DNA of 23,482 nt from JBLNDG01 sp050261415 (GTDB taxonomy: Bacteria; Bacillota; Clostridia; Lutisporales; Lutisporaceae), in assembly GCA_050261415.1 (NCBI GenBank), contig JBLNDG010000107.1, forward strand, positions 1 through 23,482, given 5' to 3'. Positions within the stretch are counted from its first letter, which is position 1, and each line of letters starts with the position of its first letter. The position numbers and the translations under genes are program-made. This document shows positions 6,834 to 14,114 of this stretch, one piece after another. Under the pieces are notes generated by a model. That model did no database searches, was not told the DNA's origin, and was given only the letters and a program-made list of their open reading frames with translations.

Positions 6834-6988
6834 GCAATATTGGTGCATGGTGGGAGCACCATGCATCAACAATATTTGCCCATAGTAAAATGGGACTAAG
6901 CAAGTACTTAATCCCCTCAGTAGAGAACATGATAAATTTTATTGTGAATGTAAGGTTCTCTATCGGCTTGAATACAATTCATCAAGCC
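6834..6988 (-). promoter_or_regulatory. Hairpin series in the rplQ-ecfA1 spacer (candidate leader RNA)
   Basis: Four stems in a row fill the 215-nt spacer. In plus coordinates they are: 6965-6971/6982-6988 (7 bp, GGCTTGA/TCAAGCC); 6921-6928/6955-6962 (8 bp, TAGAGAAC/GTTCTCTA); 6892-6900/6907-6915 (4+4 bp with one mismatch); and 6844-6852/6857-6865 (9 bp) extended by 6836-6842/6870-6876 (7 bp) and a further GC pair. The GGG at 6892-6894 could instead pair with CCC at 6879-6881 (ATGGG/CCCAT), giving a mutually exclusive fold. No T run follows any stem, so none is a standard terminator. I recognise no known riboswitch class. Confidence 0.6.
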
Positions 6989-7000
6989 TCATATATATCA

Positions 7001-7342
7001 TTATACTAATTCTAAAACAACTATTTCTGCAGCGTCTCCGCGTCTTGGAGCAACCTTTACTATTCTTGTATAGCCGCCGTTTCTTTCTTTATACTTTGGC
7101 GCTATTTCATCGAATAACTTTTTAACAATATCTTCTTTTGTTATATATGCTAAGGCCTGACGTCTTGCATGCAAGTCGCCTCTCTTGCCGAGTGTTACCA
7201 TTTTTTCAGCAATACTCTGGGTCTCCTTAGCTCTTGGCTCAGTAGTCATTATCTTACCGTGCTCAAGAAAGGATGTTACTAGATTTCTGAGCATCGCTCT
7301 TCTCTGGTCGCTTGGACGTCTCAGCTTTCTGTATCCAGCCAT
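7001..7342 (-). CDS. rplQ: 50S ribosomal protein L17
   Basis: The 113-aa protein is the short bacterial L17 with the normal N-terminus MAGYRKLRRPSDQRRAMLRNLVTSFLEHGKI, rich in arginine for rRNA contact near the base of the large subunit. The C-terminal NGGYTRIVKVAPRRGDAAEIVVLELV is the conserved beta hairpin. It is the last gene of the alpha cluster, 75 nt after rpoA, with an AGGAGG site. Confidence 0.98.
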   Translation of the reverse strand: MAGYRKLRRPSDQRRAMLRNLVTSFLEHGKIMTTEPRAKETQSIAEKMVTLGKRGDLHARRQALAYITKEDIVKKLFDEIAPKYKERNGGYTRIVKVAPRRGDAAEIVVLELV

Positions 7343-7417
7343 GGCAATAACCTCCTCTTGTATTCATGTATAACTTTTATATACTGCTTTGTTCCGATAT
7401 TCTCAATCATTCAGGGA

Positions 7418-8365
7418 TTAATCCTCATTCTGCTTCAAGCCTAAGCCCAGAGCCTCGAGCTTCTGTTGCACTTCTTCAAGTGATTTCTTGCCCAGGTTCC
7501 TGACTTTCATCATATCTTCTTCTGTTCTCTGAGTCAATTCCTCAACGGTATTAATACCAGCCCTCTTCAAGCAGTTGAAGGATCTGACTGAAAGGTCAAG
7601 TTCTTCTATAGTCATTTCGAGAACCTTTTCCTTCTTGTCTTCTTCCTTCTCAACCATTATTTCAACACTTCCCACGTGCTCTGTCAAGGTTATAAACAAC
7701 TTCAGATGCTCACTGAGTATTTTGGCACCAAAGCTTATTGCTTCATCGGGTTTTATTGTCCCGTTTGTCCAAACCTCAAGAGTCAGCTTGTCATAATCAG
7801 TAACCTGTCCCACACGTGTATTCTGAATTATATAATTAACTTTTCTGACCGGTGTGAATATTGAGTCAATCGGGATAATTCCTATTGGCTGTCCCGGCTG
7901 CTTGTTTCTGTCTGATACTACATACCCTCTACCCTTCTCCACAGTCATTTCCATATAGAATCTGTGGCCTTCATCCAGGGATGCAATATACAAATCAGGG
8001 TTTACAATCTCAATATCCGAGTCACAGATGATGTCTGAAGCTTTTATTATCTTCTCACCCTGCACGTCAATCTTTATAATCTTCGTATTATCGCCGTGCA
8101 TTTTTAAAGCGAGATTTTTTATGTTGAGTATTATTTCAGTAACATCTTCTGCTACACCCGGTATTGTAGAAAACTCATGAAGCACGCCGTCTATCTTTAT
8201 TGAAGTAACAGCTACACCCGGGAGTGAAGATAAAAGTATTCTTCTCAAAGAGTTCCCCAGGGTAGTTCCATAGCCCCTCTCAAGAGGCTCAACAATAAAC
8301 TTGCCAAAAGTAAAGTCTTCCGACATCTCAATGCATTCTATTTTGGGCTTTTCTATTTCAATCAT
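7418..8365 (-). CDS. rpoA: DNA-directed RNA polymerase subunit alpha
   Basis: The 315-aa protein is full length for Firmicutes. The N-terminal dimerisation and assembly domain starts with the family block GTTLGNSLRRILLSSLPG (about residues 34-51). A linker rich in E and K (about 241-250) leads to the C-terminal helix-hairpin-helix domain (about 253-310), with LDLSVRSFNCLKRAGINTVEEL and RNLGKKSLEEV, which contacts UP elements and activators. It sits between rpsD and rplQ in the standard alpha order. Upstream is a 115-nt A/T-rich spacer in which I see no clear hairpin or terminator; an AAAGGAGGG site precedes the ATG. Confidence 0.98.
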   Translation of the reverse strand: MIEIEKPKIECIEMSEDFTFGKFIVEPLERGYGTTLGNSLRRILLSSLPGVAVTSIKIDGVLHEFSTIPGVAEDVTEIILNIKNLALKMHGDNTKIIKIDVQGEKIIKASDIICDSDIEIVNPDLYIASLDEGHRFYMEMTVEKGRGYVVSDRNKQPGQPIGIIPIDSIFTPVRKVNYIIQNTRVGQVTDYDKLTLEVWTNGTIKPDEAISFGAKILSEHLKLFITLTEHVGSVEIMVEKEEDKKEKVLEMTIEELDLSVRSFNCLKRAGINTVEELTQRTEEDMMKVRNLGKKSLEEVQQKLEALGLGLKQNED

Positions 8366-8480
8366 CCGACAAAACCCTCCTTTTATCTATAGCTTTCTTT
8401 AAACTTTGAGGGTAACTGATTCATTTATTTTTTCATAACAAATCTGTATTCACTATTATCTATTCTATGCTAACAGTCTA

Positions 8481-9107
8481 TTATCTGGAGTATAACTCAA
8501 CGATCAAATGCTCTTCTATCGGAATATCTATGTCTTCTCTTGCAGGAAGAGCAACAATCCTTGCTTCCATCATTTCAGGATTTACAGACAACCACTGTGG
8601 AGCTGTCTTTGCAGCCGAGTTTTCACCAAGGTTCTTGAACTTTTCTGTGTTTTTGCTGTCTGCTTTTACTGCAATAAGATCGTTCAATTTAGTCTGGTAT
8701 GATGGTATATTTACCTTCTTACCGTTTACTGTGAAATGTCCATGCCTTACAAGCTGTCTGGCTTCTGACCTTGATTCACCGAAGCCCATCCTGTAAACGA
8801 CATTGTCCAGTCTCAATTCAAGAAGTCTTAGGAGGTTTTCACCTGTAACACCTCTTAACCTTTCAGCTTCATCGAAGTAATCTCTGAATTGTTTTTCCAA
8901 TACACCGTATATTCTTCTAACTTTCTGCTTCTCTCTAAGCTGAATGCCATATTCTGATAACTTCTTCTTGTTCGCTCCGTGCTGGCCAGGTGCATATGTT
9001 CTTCTAGCCACTGCACATTTATCTGTATAGCATCTATCGCCTTTCAAATACAGCTTTGAGCCTTCTCTTCTGCAAAGCTTGCATTTAGCGTCTGTATATC
9101 TTGCCAT
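8481..9107 (-). CDS. rpsD: 30S ribosomal protein S4 (zinc-binding form)
   Basis: S4 starts assembly of the 30S 5' domain and forms part of the mRNA entry channel. The 208-aa protein keeps the four N-terminal cysteines C9, C12, C26 and C31, the zinc-binding C+ type. The S4 RNA-binding domain is at about residues 98-160 (RLDNVVYRMGFGESRSEARQLVRHGHFTVNGKKV). It lies in the alpha cluster after rpsK, as in E. coli and many Clostridia but unlike B. subtilis. S4 is the known repressor of the alpha operon in E. coli; a structured element upstream of rpsM here (9960-10008) could be its target, by inference. Confidence 0.98.
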   Translation of the reverse strand: MARYTDAKCKLCRREGSKLYLKGDRCYTDKCAVARRTYAPGQHGANKKKLSEYGIQLREKQKVRRIYGVLEKQFRDYFDEAERLRGVTGENLLRLLELRLDNVVYRMGFGESRSEARQLVRHGHFTVNGKKVNIPSYQTKLNDLIAVKADSKNTEKFKNLGENSAAKTAPQWLSVNPEMMEARIVALPAREDIDIPIEEHLIVELYSR

Positions 9108-9127
9108 CTAATACACCTCCTTAACTA

Positions 9128-9526
9128 TTAAACTCTTCTACGTTTTGGTGGTCTGCAACCGTTATGCGGTATTGGAGTTACATCCTTTATAAGGCTAACT
9201 TCAAGTCCTGCAGCCTGGAGTGACCTGATCGCAGCTTCTCTTCCGGCACCAGGTCCCTTAACGAATACTTCTATAGTCTTAAGTCCATGATCCATTGCGC
9301 CTTTTGCAGCAGCCTCTGCAGCCATCTGTGCAGCAAAAGGTGTGCTCTTCTTTGATCCCCTGAAGCCAAGTGAACCGGCACTGGACCAGGATAATGCATT
9401 ACCATGACTGTCTGTCAGTGTAACTATGGTATTGTTGAAAGTGGACTTTATATGAGCTGCTCCTTTTTCAACATTCTTTTTCTCTCTTCTTCTTCTGGTT
9501 TTCTTAGCCTTTGGCTTTGTTACCAT
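9128..9526 (-). CDS. rpsK: 30S ribosomal protein S11
   Basis: S11 lines the platform of the 30S subunit near the E-site mRNA. The 132-aa protein has a lysine/arginine-rich N-terminal tail (KPKAKKTRRRREKKNVEKG), the core AHIKSTFNNTIVTLTD and the conserved end DVTPIPHNGCRPPKRRRV. The HNG in that end is the Asn-Gly site known to form isoaspartate in E. coli S11. It follows rpsM by 19 nt with an AAAGGAGG site. Confidence 0.98.
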   Translation of the reverse strand: MVTKPKAKKTRRRREKKNVEKGAAHIKSTFNNTIVTLTDSHGNALSWSSAGSLGFRGSKKSTPFAAQMAAEAAAKGAMDHGLKTIEVFVKGPGAGREAAIRSLQAAGLEVSLIKDVTPIPHNGCRPPKRRRV

Positions 9527-9545
9527 TCAAGCTAACCTCCTTTTT

Positions 9546-9914
9546 CTACTTTCTCTTTACGCCAACTGTCTTCTTCGGACCTTTTCTTGTTCTGGCATTA
9601 GTTTTTGTTCTCTGTCCTCTTACAGGAAGTCCTCTTCTATGACGTAATCCCCTGTAGCTTCCAATTTCCATCAATCTTTTTATATTTAAAGCTATGTCTC
9701 TCTTAAGGTCACCTTCAACCTTGTAATTTCTATCAATTATTTCTCTAAGTCTACCAACTTCAGCTTCTGTCAGATCCTTTACTCTTGTGTCAGGATTAAC
9801 AGCAGCCTCCGCCAAAATTTTGTTTGATGTTGCTCTTCCAATTCCAAATATATATGTGAGACCAATTTCTACCCTTTTGTCTCGTGGTAGGTCAACACCG
9901 GCAATTCTCGCCAT
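9546..9914 (-). CDS. rpsM: 30S ribosomal protein S13
   Basis: S13 makes the intersubunit bridges of the 30S head and touches P-site tRNA with its tail. From the ATG at 9914 it is 122 aa, starting MARIAGVDLPRDKRVEIGLTYIFGIG and ending in the basic GLPVRGQRTKTNARTRKGPKKTVGVKRK. A GTG at 9926 is in frame but overlaps the AGGAGG site, which has an 11-nt gap to the ATG, so the ATG is taken. It is the first gene of the alpha cluster after rpmJ and is preceded by a stable RNA fold (9960-10008). Confidence 0.97.
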   Translation of the reverse strand: MARIAGVDLPRDKRVEIGLTYIFGIGRATSNKILAEAAVNPDTRVKDLTEAEVGRLREIIDRNYKVEGDLKRDIALNIKRLMEIGSYRGLRHRRGLPVRGQRTKTNARTRKGPKKTVGVKRK

Positions 9915-9959
9915 TAGTACTTGCACCTCCTAATTGGTTTAATTTATTTGCCTAAAATC

Positions 9960-10008
9960 ATCCAGGGACTCCCATACGCAACGTATAGGTCAGCCGCACT
10001 CCCAGGAT
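9960..10008 (-). promoter_or_regulatory. Structured element upstream of rpsM (candidate S4-type operator)
   Basis: In the transcript an outer stem ATCC-T-GGGA pairs with TCCC-T-GGAT (10008-10000 with 9968-9960; 4 bp, one T-T mismatch, 4 bp) and encloses an inner hairpin ATACG-TTG-CGTAT with two more C-G pairs across a bulge (9972-9989). It occupies the rpmJ-rpsM spacer and ends about 30 nt before the rpsM ribosome binding site. In E. coli the S4 repressor pseudoknot is in the same place. The structure is seen; the S4 link is inference. Confidence 0.55.
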
Positions 10009-10014
10009 TGGATT

Positions 10015-10128
10015 TTAACCCTGTTTCTGTTTGTGTTTTGGATTTTCGCAGATAACCATTACTCTGCCTTTTCTCTTAATTATTTTGCATTTTTCGCAAA
10101 TAGGCTTTACTGATGGTCTAACTTTCAT
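10015..10128 (-). CDS. rpmJ: 50S ribosomal protein L36 (zinc-binding form)
   Basis: The 37-aa protein starts MKVRPSVKPICEKCK and ends in PKHKQKQG. The zinc ribbon is complete: C11, C14, C27 and H32. It is the smallest large-subunit protein, placed between infA and rpsM as in other Firmicutes. An AGGGAGGG site precedes the ATG. The gene is short but unmistakable. Confidence 0.97.
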   Translation of the reverse strand: MKVRPSVKPICEKCKIIKRKGRVMVICENPKHKQKQG

Positions 10129-10145
10129 CTTAAACCCTCCCTGTA

Positions 10146-10364
10146 TCATTTACCACGCCATGTGATTCTGCCTCTGGTCAAATCATATGGCGACAGTTCG
10201 ATTGTTACTTTATCTCCAGGTAAAATCCTAATGAAGTTCATTCTGAGCTTTCCTGATATATGGGCCAAAATCTTATGGCCGTTTTCAAGTTCTACCTGAA
10301 ACATCGCATTCGGTAAAGCTTCCACAACTTTTCCTTCTACTTCTATTACATCCTGCTTTGACAT
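10146..10364 (-). CDS. infA: Translation initiation factor IF-1
   Basis: IF-1 is a single OB-fold domain that fills the ribosomal A site during initiation. The 72-aa protein is normal in length, with MSKQDVIEVEGKVVEALPNAMFQVELENGH and ILPGDKVTIELSPYDLTRGRI. The C-terminus is ITWRGK where ITYRYK or ITFRYK is more usual. The AGGAGG site stands 12 nt before the ATG, wider than the 6-9 nt of its neighbours, and no in-frame alternative start is better placed. Confidence 0.97.
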   Translation of the reverse strand: MSKQDVIEVEGKVVEALPNAMFQVELENGHKILAHISGKLRMNFIRILPGDKVTIELSPYDLTRGRITWRGK

Positions 10365-10392
10365 AAGGTAATCAAACCTCCTGTTCCCGATA

Positions 10393-10656
10393 TCAAATAA
10401 TGGATTTTAAAAATTTCCTAACTTCGCTGTTGCTGATTTTCTGGTTGGATTCCAGTTTGTCTTTTATATCTTGTGCTACAAGGTTCTGCATCTTCAGATG
10501 CTTAATCTTTTTCTTTTTAGGATCTTCGACTTTCCTTAAGTCCCCATCAGAAATATAGACATACTGGCCATCTATTATACGTAAAACAACGAATTTATTG
10601 TTTTTATCCCGTCCTGCTGTTGATTCAACAATTTGTCCCAAACTAATACCCTGCAT
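10393..10656 (-). CDS. KOW-domain RNA-binding protein (eL14-like, YbzG family)
   Basis: The 87-aa basic protein begins with a KOW-type beta barrel: LGQIVESTAGRDKNNKFVVLRIIDGQYVYISDG (about residues 6-38), like the N-terminal domain of archaeal/eukaryotic eL14. The lysine-rich EDPKKKKIKHLKMQNL (44-59) and a helical end follow. Genes of this type lie between map and infA in B. subtilis (ybzG) and many Clostridia. The role is not established; the position among translation genes and the KOW fold suggest binding to rRNA or the ribosome. It follows map by 19 nt. Confidence 0.88.
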   Translation of the reverse strand: MQGISLGQIVESTAGRDKNNKFVVLRIIDGQYVYISDGDLRKVEDPKKKKIKHLKMQNLVAQDIKDKLESNQKISNSEVRKFLKSII

Positions 10657-10675
10657 ATATCCACCTTCCGGTGAC

Positions 10676-11422
10676 CTATAAAAGCGTCAATATCTCAGGT
10701 TCACCATTTGTTATAGCAACTGTGTTTTCATAATGTGCTGATGGTTTACCGTCAATTGTCACTACAGTCCAGCCGTCGCTTAAAACCTTTACAGCATATC
10801 TACCCTGGTTTACCATGGGTTCTATGGCAAGGCACATGCCGGATACCAATCTTGGTCCCTTTCCGGGTGGACCGTAATTTGGTATCTGCGGATCCTCGTG
10901 CATTCTCTTTCCTATCCCATGCCCGACAAAATCCCTTACTACAGAAAACCCGTTTGCTTCAACATGGTTTTGTATTGCGTGGGATATGTCGGATAGCCTG
11001 TTTCCCGGAATTGCATATTCGATTCCCTTAAAGAAGCTTTCTTCGGTAACCCTTACAAGCCTTTGCAGTTCACTGTTCGTTTTACCGATTACGTAAGATC
11101 TGGCAGCATCACCGTTGTAGCCATTGTAGATAGCTCCAATATCAATTCCTATCATATCACCGTCTTTAAGCACTGTAGGACCCGGTATTCCATGTACAAC
11201 CTGTTCATTTATGGATGTACATATGCTGGCGGGAAATCCATTATAACCTTTAAATGAAGGTATTCCGCCGCTCTTTCTTATATATTCTTCTGCCATTGTA
11301 TCGAGTTCCAGGGTTGTTATTCCTGGCTTAATTACCTCTTTCAAGAGTTCGTGGGTCTCGGCAACTATTCTGCCCGCTATTCGCATTAGTTCAATTTCTC
11401 TAGGGGATTTAATATTAATCAT
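10676..11422 (-). CDS. map: Type I methionine aminopeptidase
   Basis: The enzyme removes the initiator methionine from new proteins. The 248-aa protein is a one-domain type Ia form without an N-terminal zinc extension. The five metal ligands are present: D94 and D105 (GIDIGAIYNGYNGDAARSY), H168 (VGHGIG), E201 (LAIEPMV) and E232 (HYENTVAI); the catalytic histidine of NEQVVHGIP is H77. Its ATG overlaps the adk stop by 4 nt (ATGA), so translation is probably coupled. Confidence 0.97.
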   Translation of the reverse strand: MINIKSPREIELMRIAGRIVAETHELLKEVIKPGITTLELDTMAEEYIRKSGGIPSFKGYNGFPASICTSINEQVVHGIPGPTVLKDGDMIGIDIGAIYNGYNGDAARSYVIGKTNSELQRLVRVTEESFFKGIEYAIPGNRLSDISHAIQNHVEANGFSVVRDFVGHGIGKRMHEDPQIPNYGPPGKGPRLVSGMCLAIEPMVNQGRYAVKVLSDGWTVVTIDGKPSAHYENTVAITNGEPEILTLL

Positions 11423-12069
11423 CTAAATTTCTCCAATGCTTTTATAATATCTTTGAAAACTGCGTCAGCAGATAATTCCCCGTTTACAGTAATAAGAAGA
11501 CCCTTATTTTTATAATAATCAATCAGGGGATATGTTTGACTCTTGTATACGTTCAAACGGTTTGTGACAGTTTCTAACCTGTCGTCCTCCCTAGTATAAA
11601 GCTTCCCTCCGCATTTGTCACAGATTTCATCAGATAAGGGTTTGTAAAAGCATAAGTTATAATTTTCCCCACATTTACTGCAAACTCTCCTGTTGGTCAT
11701 TCTTCCAATAATTAAATCGTCCGATACCTCTAGGTTTATTACTGCATCAAGCTCTTTTCCTATTTTACCAAGTTCACTGTCCAAAGTCTCAGCTTGAACC
11801 AAGGTCCTGGGGAACCCATCCAGCAGGAATCCTTTTCTGCAGTCATCCTCAAGAAATCTGTTTTCAACAATTTTGAGAGTCAAATCGTCTGGAACCAATA
11901 GGCCTTTCTCTATAAATTTTTTAGCTTCCATGCCTATGGGAGTATTTCTACTCATGTTGTCTCTAAATATATCTCCTGTAGATATATGTGGAATCCCGAA
12001 TTCTTTCTCTATCCTGCTCGCCTGGGTTCCCTTCCCGGAGCCAGGTGGGCCCAACAACACTATCCTCAT
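11419..12069 (-). CDS. adk: Adenylate kinase (zinc-lid form)
   Basis: The enzyme interconverts AMP + ATP and 2 ADP. The 216-aa long-form protein has the P-loop GPPGSGKGTQ at 7-16, the AMP-binding region HISTGDIFR (about 28-36), LDGFPRT at 83-89, and a LID domain with four cysteines C130, C133, C150 and C153 that bind structural zinc, typical of Gram-positive adenylate kinases. It follows secY after a 138-nt spacer in which I see no convincing hairpin or gene, and overlaps map by 4 nt. Confidence 0.98.
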   Translation of the reverse strand: MRIVLLGPPGSGKGTQASRIEKEFGIPHISTGDIFRDNMSRNTPIGMEAKKFIEKGLLVPDDLTLKIVENRFLEDDCRKGFLLDGFPRTLVQAETLDSELGKIGKELDAVINLEVSDDLIIGRMTNRRVCSKCGENYNLCFYKPLSDEICDKCGGKLYTREDDRLETVTNRLNVYKSQTYPLIDYYKNKGLLITVNGELSADAVFKDIIKALEKFR

Positions 12070-12207
12070 TTCTGCCTCTCCAATCCATACGTTGTGCTAG
12101 AGACATCTATACATTTTCAATTGAAGCCCCGCACAAACATTTCTTTCCTTTATTGAATCCGCACCCTGCCTTATATAAATTCTTTCGTGCGTTCAATATG
12201 CATTTAC

Positions 12208-13464
12208 CTATTTTAAGAATCCCTGGTAGTTCCTCATTATCATCTGTGCTTCGACTTGTTTTACAAAGTCCATTGCAACACCAACAACGATAAGCAGTGA
12301 TGTACTGCCGAAGTATACCTTTATTCCTGTATAGTTCATAAGGAAAATCGGAACTATAGCGATAAATGCAAGGAAAAATGCACCTACTAAAGTAATCCTA
12401 TTAAGTGATTTAGTTATAAAATCTGAAGTCGGTTTTCCCGGTCTGATACCAGGTATGAATCCGCCGTATTTCTTTATGTTATTGGCAACTTCTACAGGAT
12501 TAAATGTAACTGCCGTATAGAAGTATGTAAACCCAATGATTAGCAGTGCATAAAGTATTCCATGCAGCCATGATCCCCAGTTCAAATAAGTGTTAAAGAA
12601 CCTATATGCCCCTGAATTCGGGAAGAACTGTGCTATCTGGCCTGGGAATGCAATAAGAGACATTGCGAATATAACCGGTATAACGCCTGCCTGGTTTACT
12701 CTCAGCGGTATATGAGTACTCTGACCGCCGTACATCTTTCTACCAACTACTCTCTTTGCATACTGAACAGGTATTCTTCTCTGGCCTTCCTGAATAAGAA
12801 CAACACCCATTATAATGAGTACTGCAAATACCAGGAAGAGTACAATTTCAACAAGGTTCGTTGTTTTTGCCTTATAAAGAGTGTATATCTTATTTACACC
12901 CATTGGGATTCTTGATACGATACCGGCAAAGATTATAAGTGAAATACCATTACCGATACCTTTTTCATTTATAAGTTCACCTAACCACATCAGGAATGCA
13001 GTTCCTGCTGTAAGTGAAAGTGCAACGAGTATAATCGATACTGCATCAGATCTTAAGAGGTAGCTTCTGAGCCCCCAGCTTAAAGCCAATGCCTGTATGA
13101 GAGCCAGTACAACTGTGCCGTATCTTGTATACTGTGCAATCTTCTTTCTGCCTTCTTCGCCTTCTTTTGCAAGAGCCTCCAAGCTTGGTATGGCTATTGT
13201 CAGAAGTTGCATGATAATAGTTGCATTGATATAAGGTGTTATGTTCATTGCGAATACTGCAAAGTTTTTAAATGCCCCACCTGAAATTACATCAAAGAAG
13301 CCGAGTAATCCGCCACTCTCAATGAGTTTGCTGAGAGCATCAGTGTTCATGCCAGGTACCGGAATAAAGCTTCCTAATCTGTAAACTATAAGCATTGCCA
13401 TTGTAAATAGCATTTTGTTTCTCAGATCAGGAATTTTCCAAGCATTTCTTAATGTATTAAACAC
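12208..13464 (-). CDS. secY: Protein translocase subunit SecY
   Basis: SecY is the channel of the Sec translocon. The 418-aa protein has ten hydrophobic segments and the family N-terminus MFNTLRNAWKIPDLRNKMLFTMAMLIVYRLGSFIPVPG. Conserved blocks include GISLIIFAGIVSRIP and the cytoplasmic loop with QEGQRRIPVQYAKRVVGR, which meets the ribosome and SecA. The start is GTG, one base after the rplO stop (TAG), preceded by GAGGTG. Its place between rplO and adk is standard. Confidence 0.98.
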   Translation of the reverse strand: MFNTLRNAWKIPDLRNKMLFTMAMLIVYRLGSFIPVPGMNTDALSKLIESGGLLGFFDVISGGAFKNFAVFAMNITPYINATIIMQLLTIAIPSLEALAKEGEEGRKKIAQYTRYGTVVLALIQALALSWGLRSYLLRSDAVSIILVALSLTAGTAFLMWLGELINEKGIGNGISLIIFAGIVSRIPMGVNKIYTLYKAKTTNLVEIVLFLVFAVLIIMGVVLIQEGQRRIPVQYAKRVVGRKMYGGQSTHIPLRVNQAGVIPVIFAMSLIAFPGQIAQFFPNSGAYRFFNTYLNWGSWLHGILYALLIIGFTYFYTAVTFNPVEVANNIKKYGGFIPGIRPGKPTSDFITKSLNRITLVGAFFLAFIAIVPIFLMNYTGIKVYFGSTSLLIVVGVAMDFVKQVEAQMIMRNYQGFLK

Positions 13465-13465
13465 C

Positions 13466-13906
13466 CTATATCACCTCAACCTTTCCTCCTGCTGCTGCAA
13501 TCTTTTCTGCAGCTGTTTTGCTGAATTTATGCGCCTGTACTGTCAAATTCTTTGTTAATTCTCCATTGCCCAGTATCTTCACACCATTCATCATAGCCTT
13601 TACCAGGCCTGCTTCCTTTAATAAATCTGGATTAACGACTGTTCCGTTTTCAAATCTATCAAGGTCACTGAGGTTAACAACTGCATATTCTTTTCTGAAT
13701 ATATTTGTGAAACCTACTTTGGGTAATCTTCTATAAAGAGGCATCTGTCCGCCTTCGAAGCCTAATCTGACTCCGCCGCCGGTTCTTGCTTTCTGTCCCT
13801 TCTGCCCTTTGCCTGCAGACTTACCCTGGCCTGTAGCTGTACCTCTGCCAATTCTCTTTTTAGACTTGTTTGTACCTTCTGCAGGTCTAAGCTCGTGTAA
13901 TTTCAT
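13466..13906 (-). CDS. rplO: 50S ribosomal protein L15
   Basis: The 146-aa protein has the long glycine- and lysine-rich N-terminal arm (KKRIGRGTATGQGKSAGKGQKGQKARTGGGVRLGFEGGQMPLYRRLPKVGF) that threads into 23S rRNA, and a globular C-terminal domain ending GGKVEVI. It is a late-assembly protein near the large-subunit core. An AAGGAGG site precedes the ATG; the stop touches the secY start. Confidence 0.98.
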   Translation of the reverse strand: MKLHELRPAEGTNKSKKRIGRGTATGQGKSAGKGQKGQKARTGGGVRLGFEGGQMPLYRRLPKVGFTNIFRKEYAVVNLSDLDRFENGTVVNPDLLKEAGLVKAMMNGVKILGNGELTKNLTVQAHKFSKTAAEKIAAAGGKVEVI

Positions 13907-13922
13907 ATTTACACCTCCTTGA

Positions 13923-14102
13923 TTACATTTCCTTTACTTCAACCAAATGTATAACCTTCTGGATCATACCTCTTATCTGAGGTGTATCTTCATGTTCTAC
14001 TTCGCTGTTTAACTTCTTAAGACCAAGTGCCTTAACCGTATCAATTTGGTCTTGCTTTCTTCCGATTATACTCTTAACCAGTTTTACTTTTACTTTAGCC
14101 AA
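13923..14102 (-). CDS. rpmD: 50S ribosomal protein L30
   Basis: The gene starts with TTG at 14102 and encodes 59 aa: AKVKVKLVKSIIGRKQDQIDTVKALGLKKLNSEVEHEDTP, then QIRGMIQKVIHLVEVKEM. This is the complete single-domain L30, with the invariant V-K-S-x-I-G-R and L-G-L-x-K segments. AGGAGGG stands 7 nt before the TTG, and no ATG is available near the N-terminus, so the TTG start is firm. It lies between rpsE and rplO as in all spc operons. Confidence 0.96.
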   Translation of the reverse strand: MAKVKVKLVKSIIGRKQDQIDTVKALGLKKLNSEVEHEDTPQIRGMIQKVIHLVEVKEM

Positions 14103-14114
14103 GGTTATTCCCTC

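Noticed and set aside
12107..12196. A 29-codon TTG frame between secY and adk coding a lysine-rich peptide with three cysteines (ends KCLCGASIENV)
   Set aside because: No proper ribosome binding site, no ATG, and secY-adk spacers normally hold no gene. Probably chance, though conservation in relatives would change this.
13755..13764. TTCGAAGCC within rplO as a further copy of the repeat palindrome
   Set aside because: It encodes the conserved GFEGGQ segment of L15 and has no heptads beside it.
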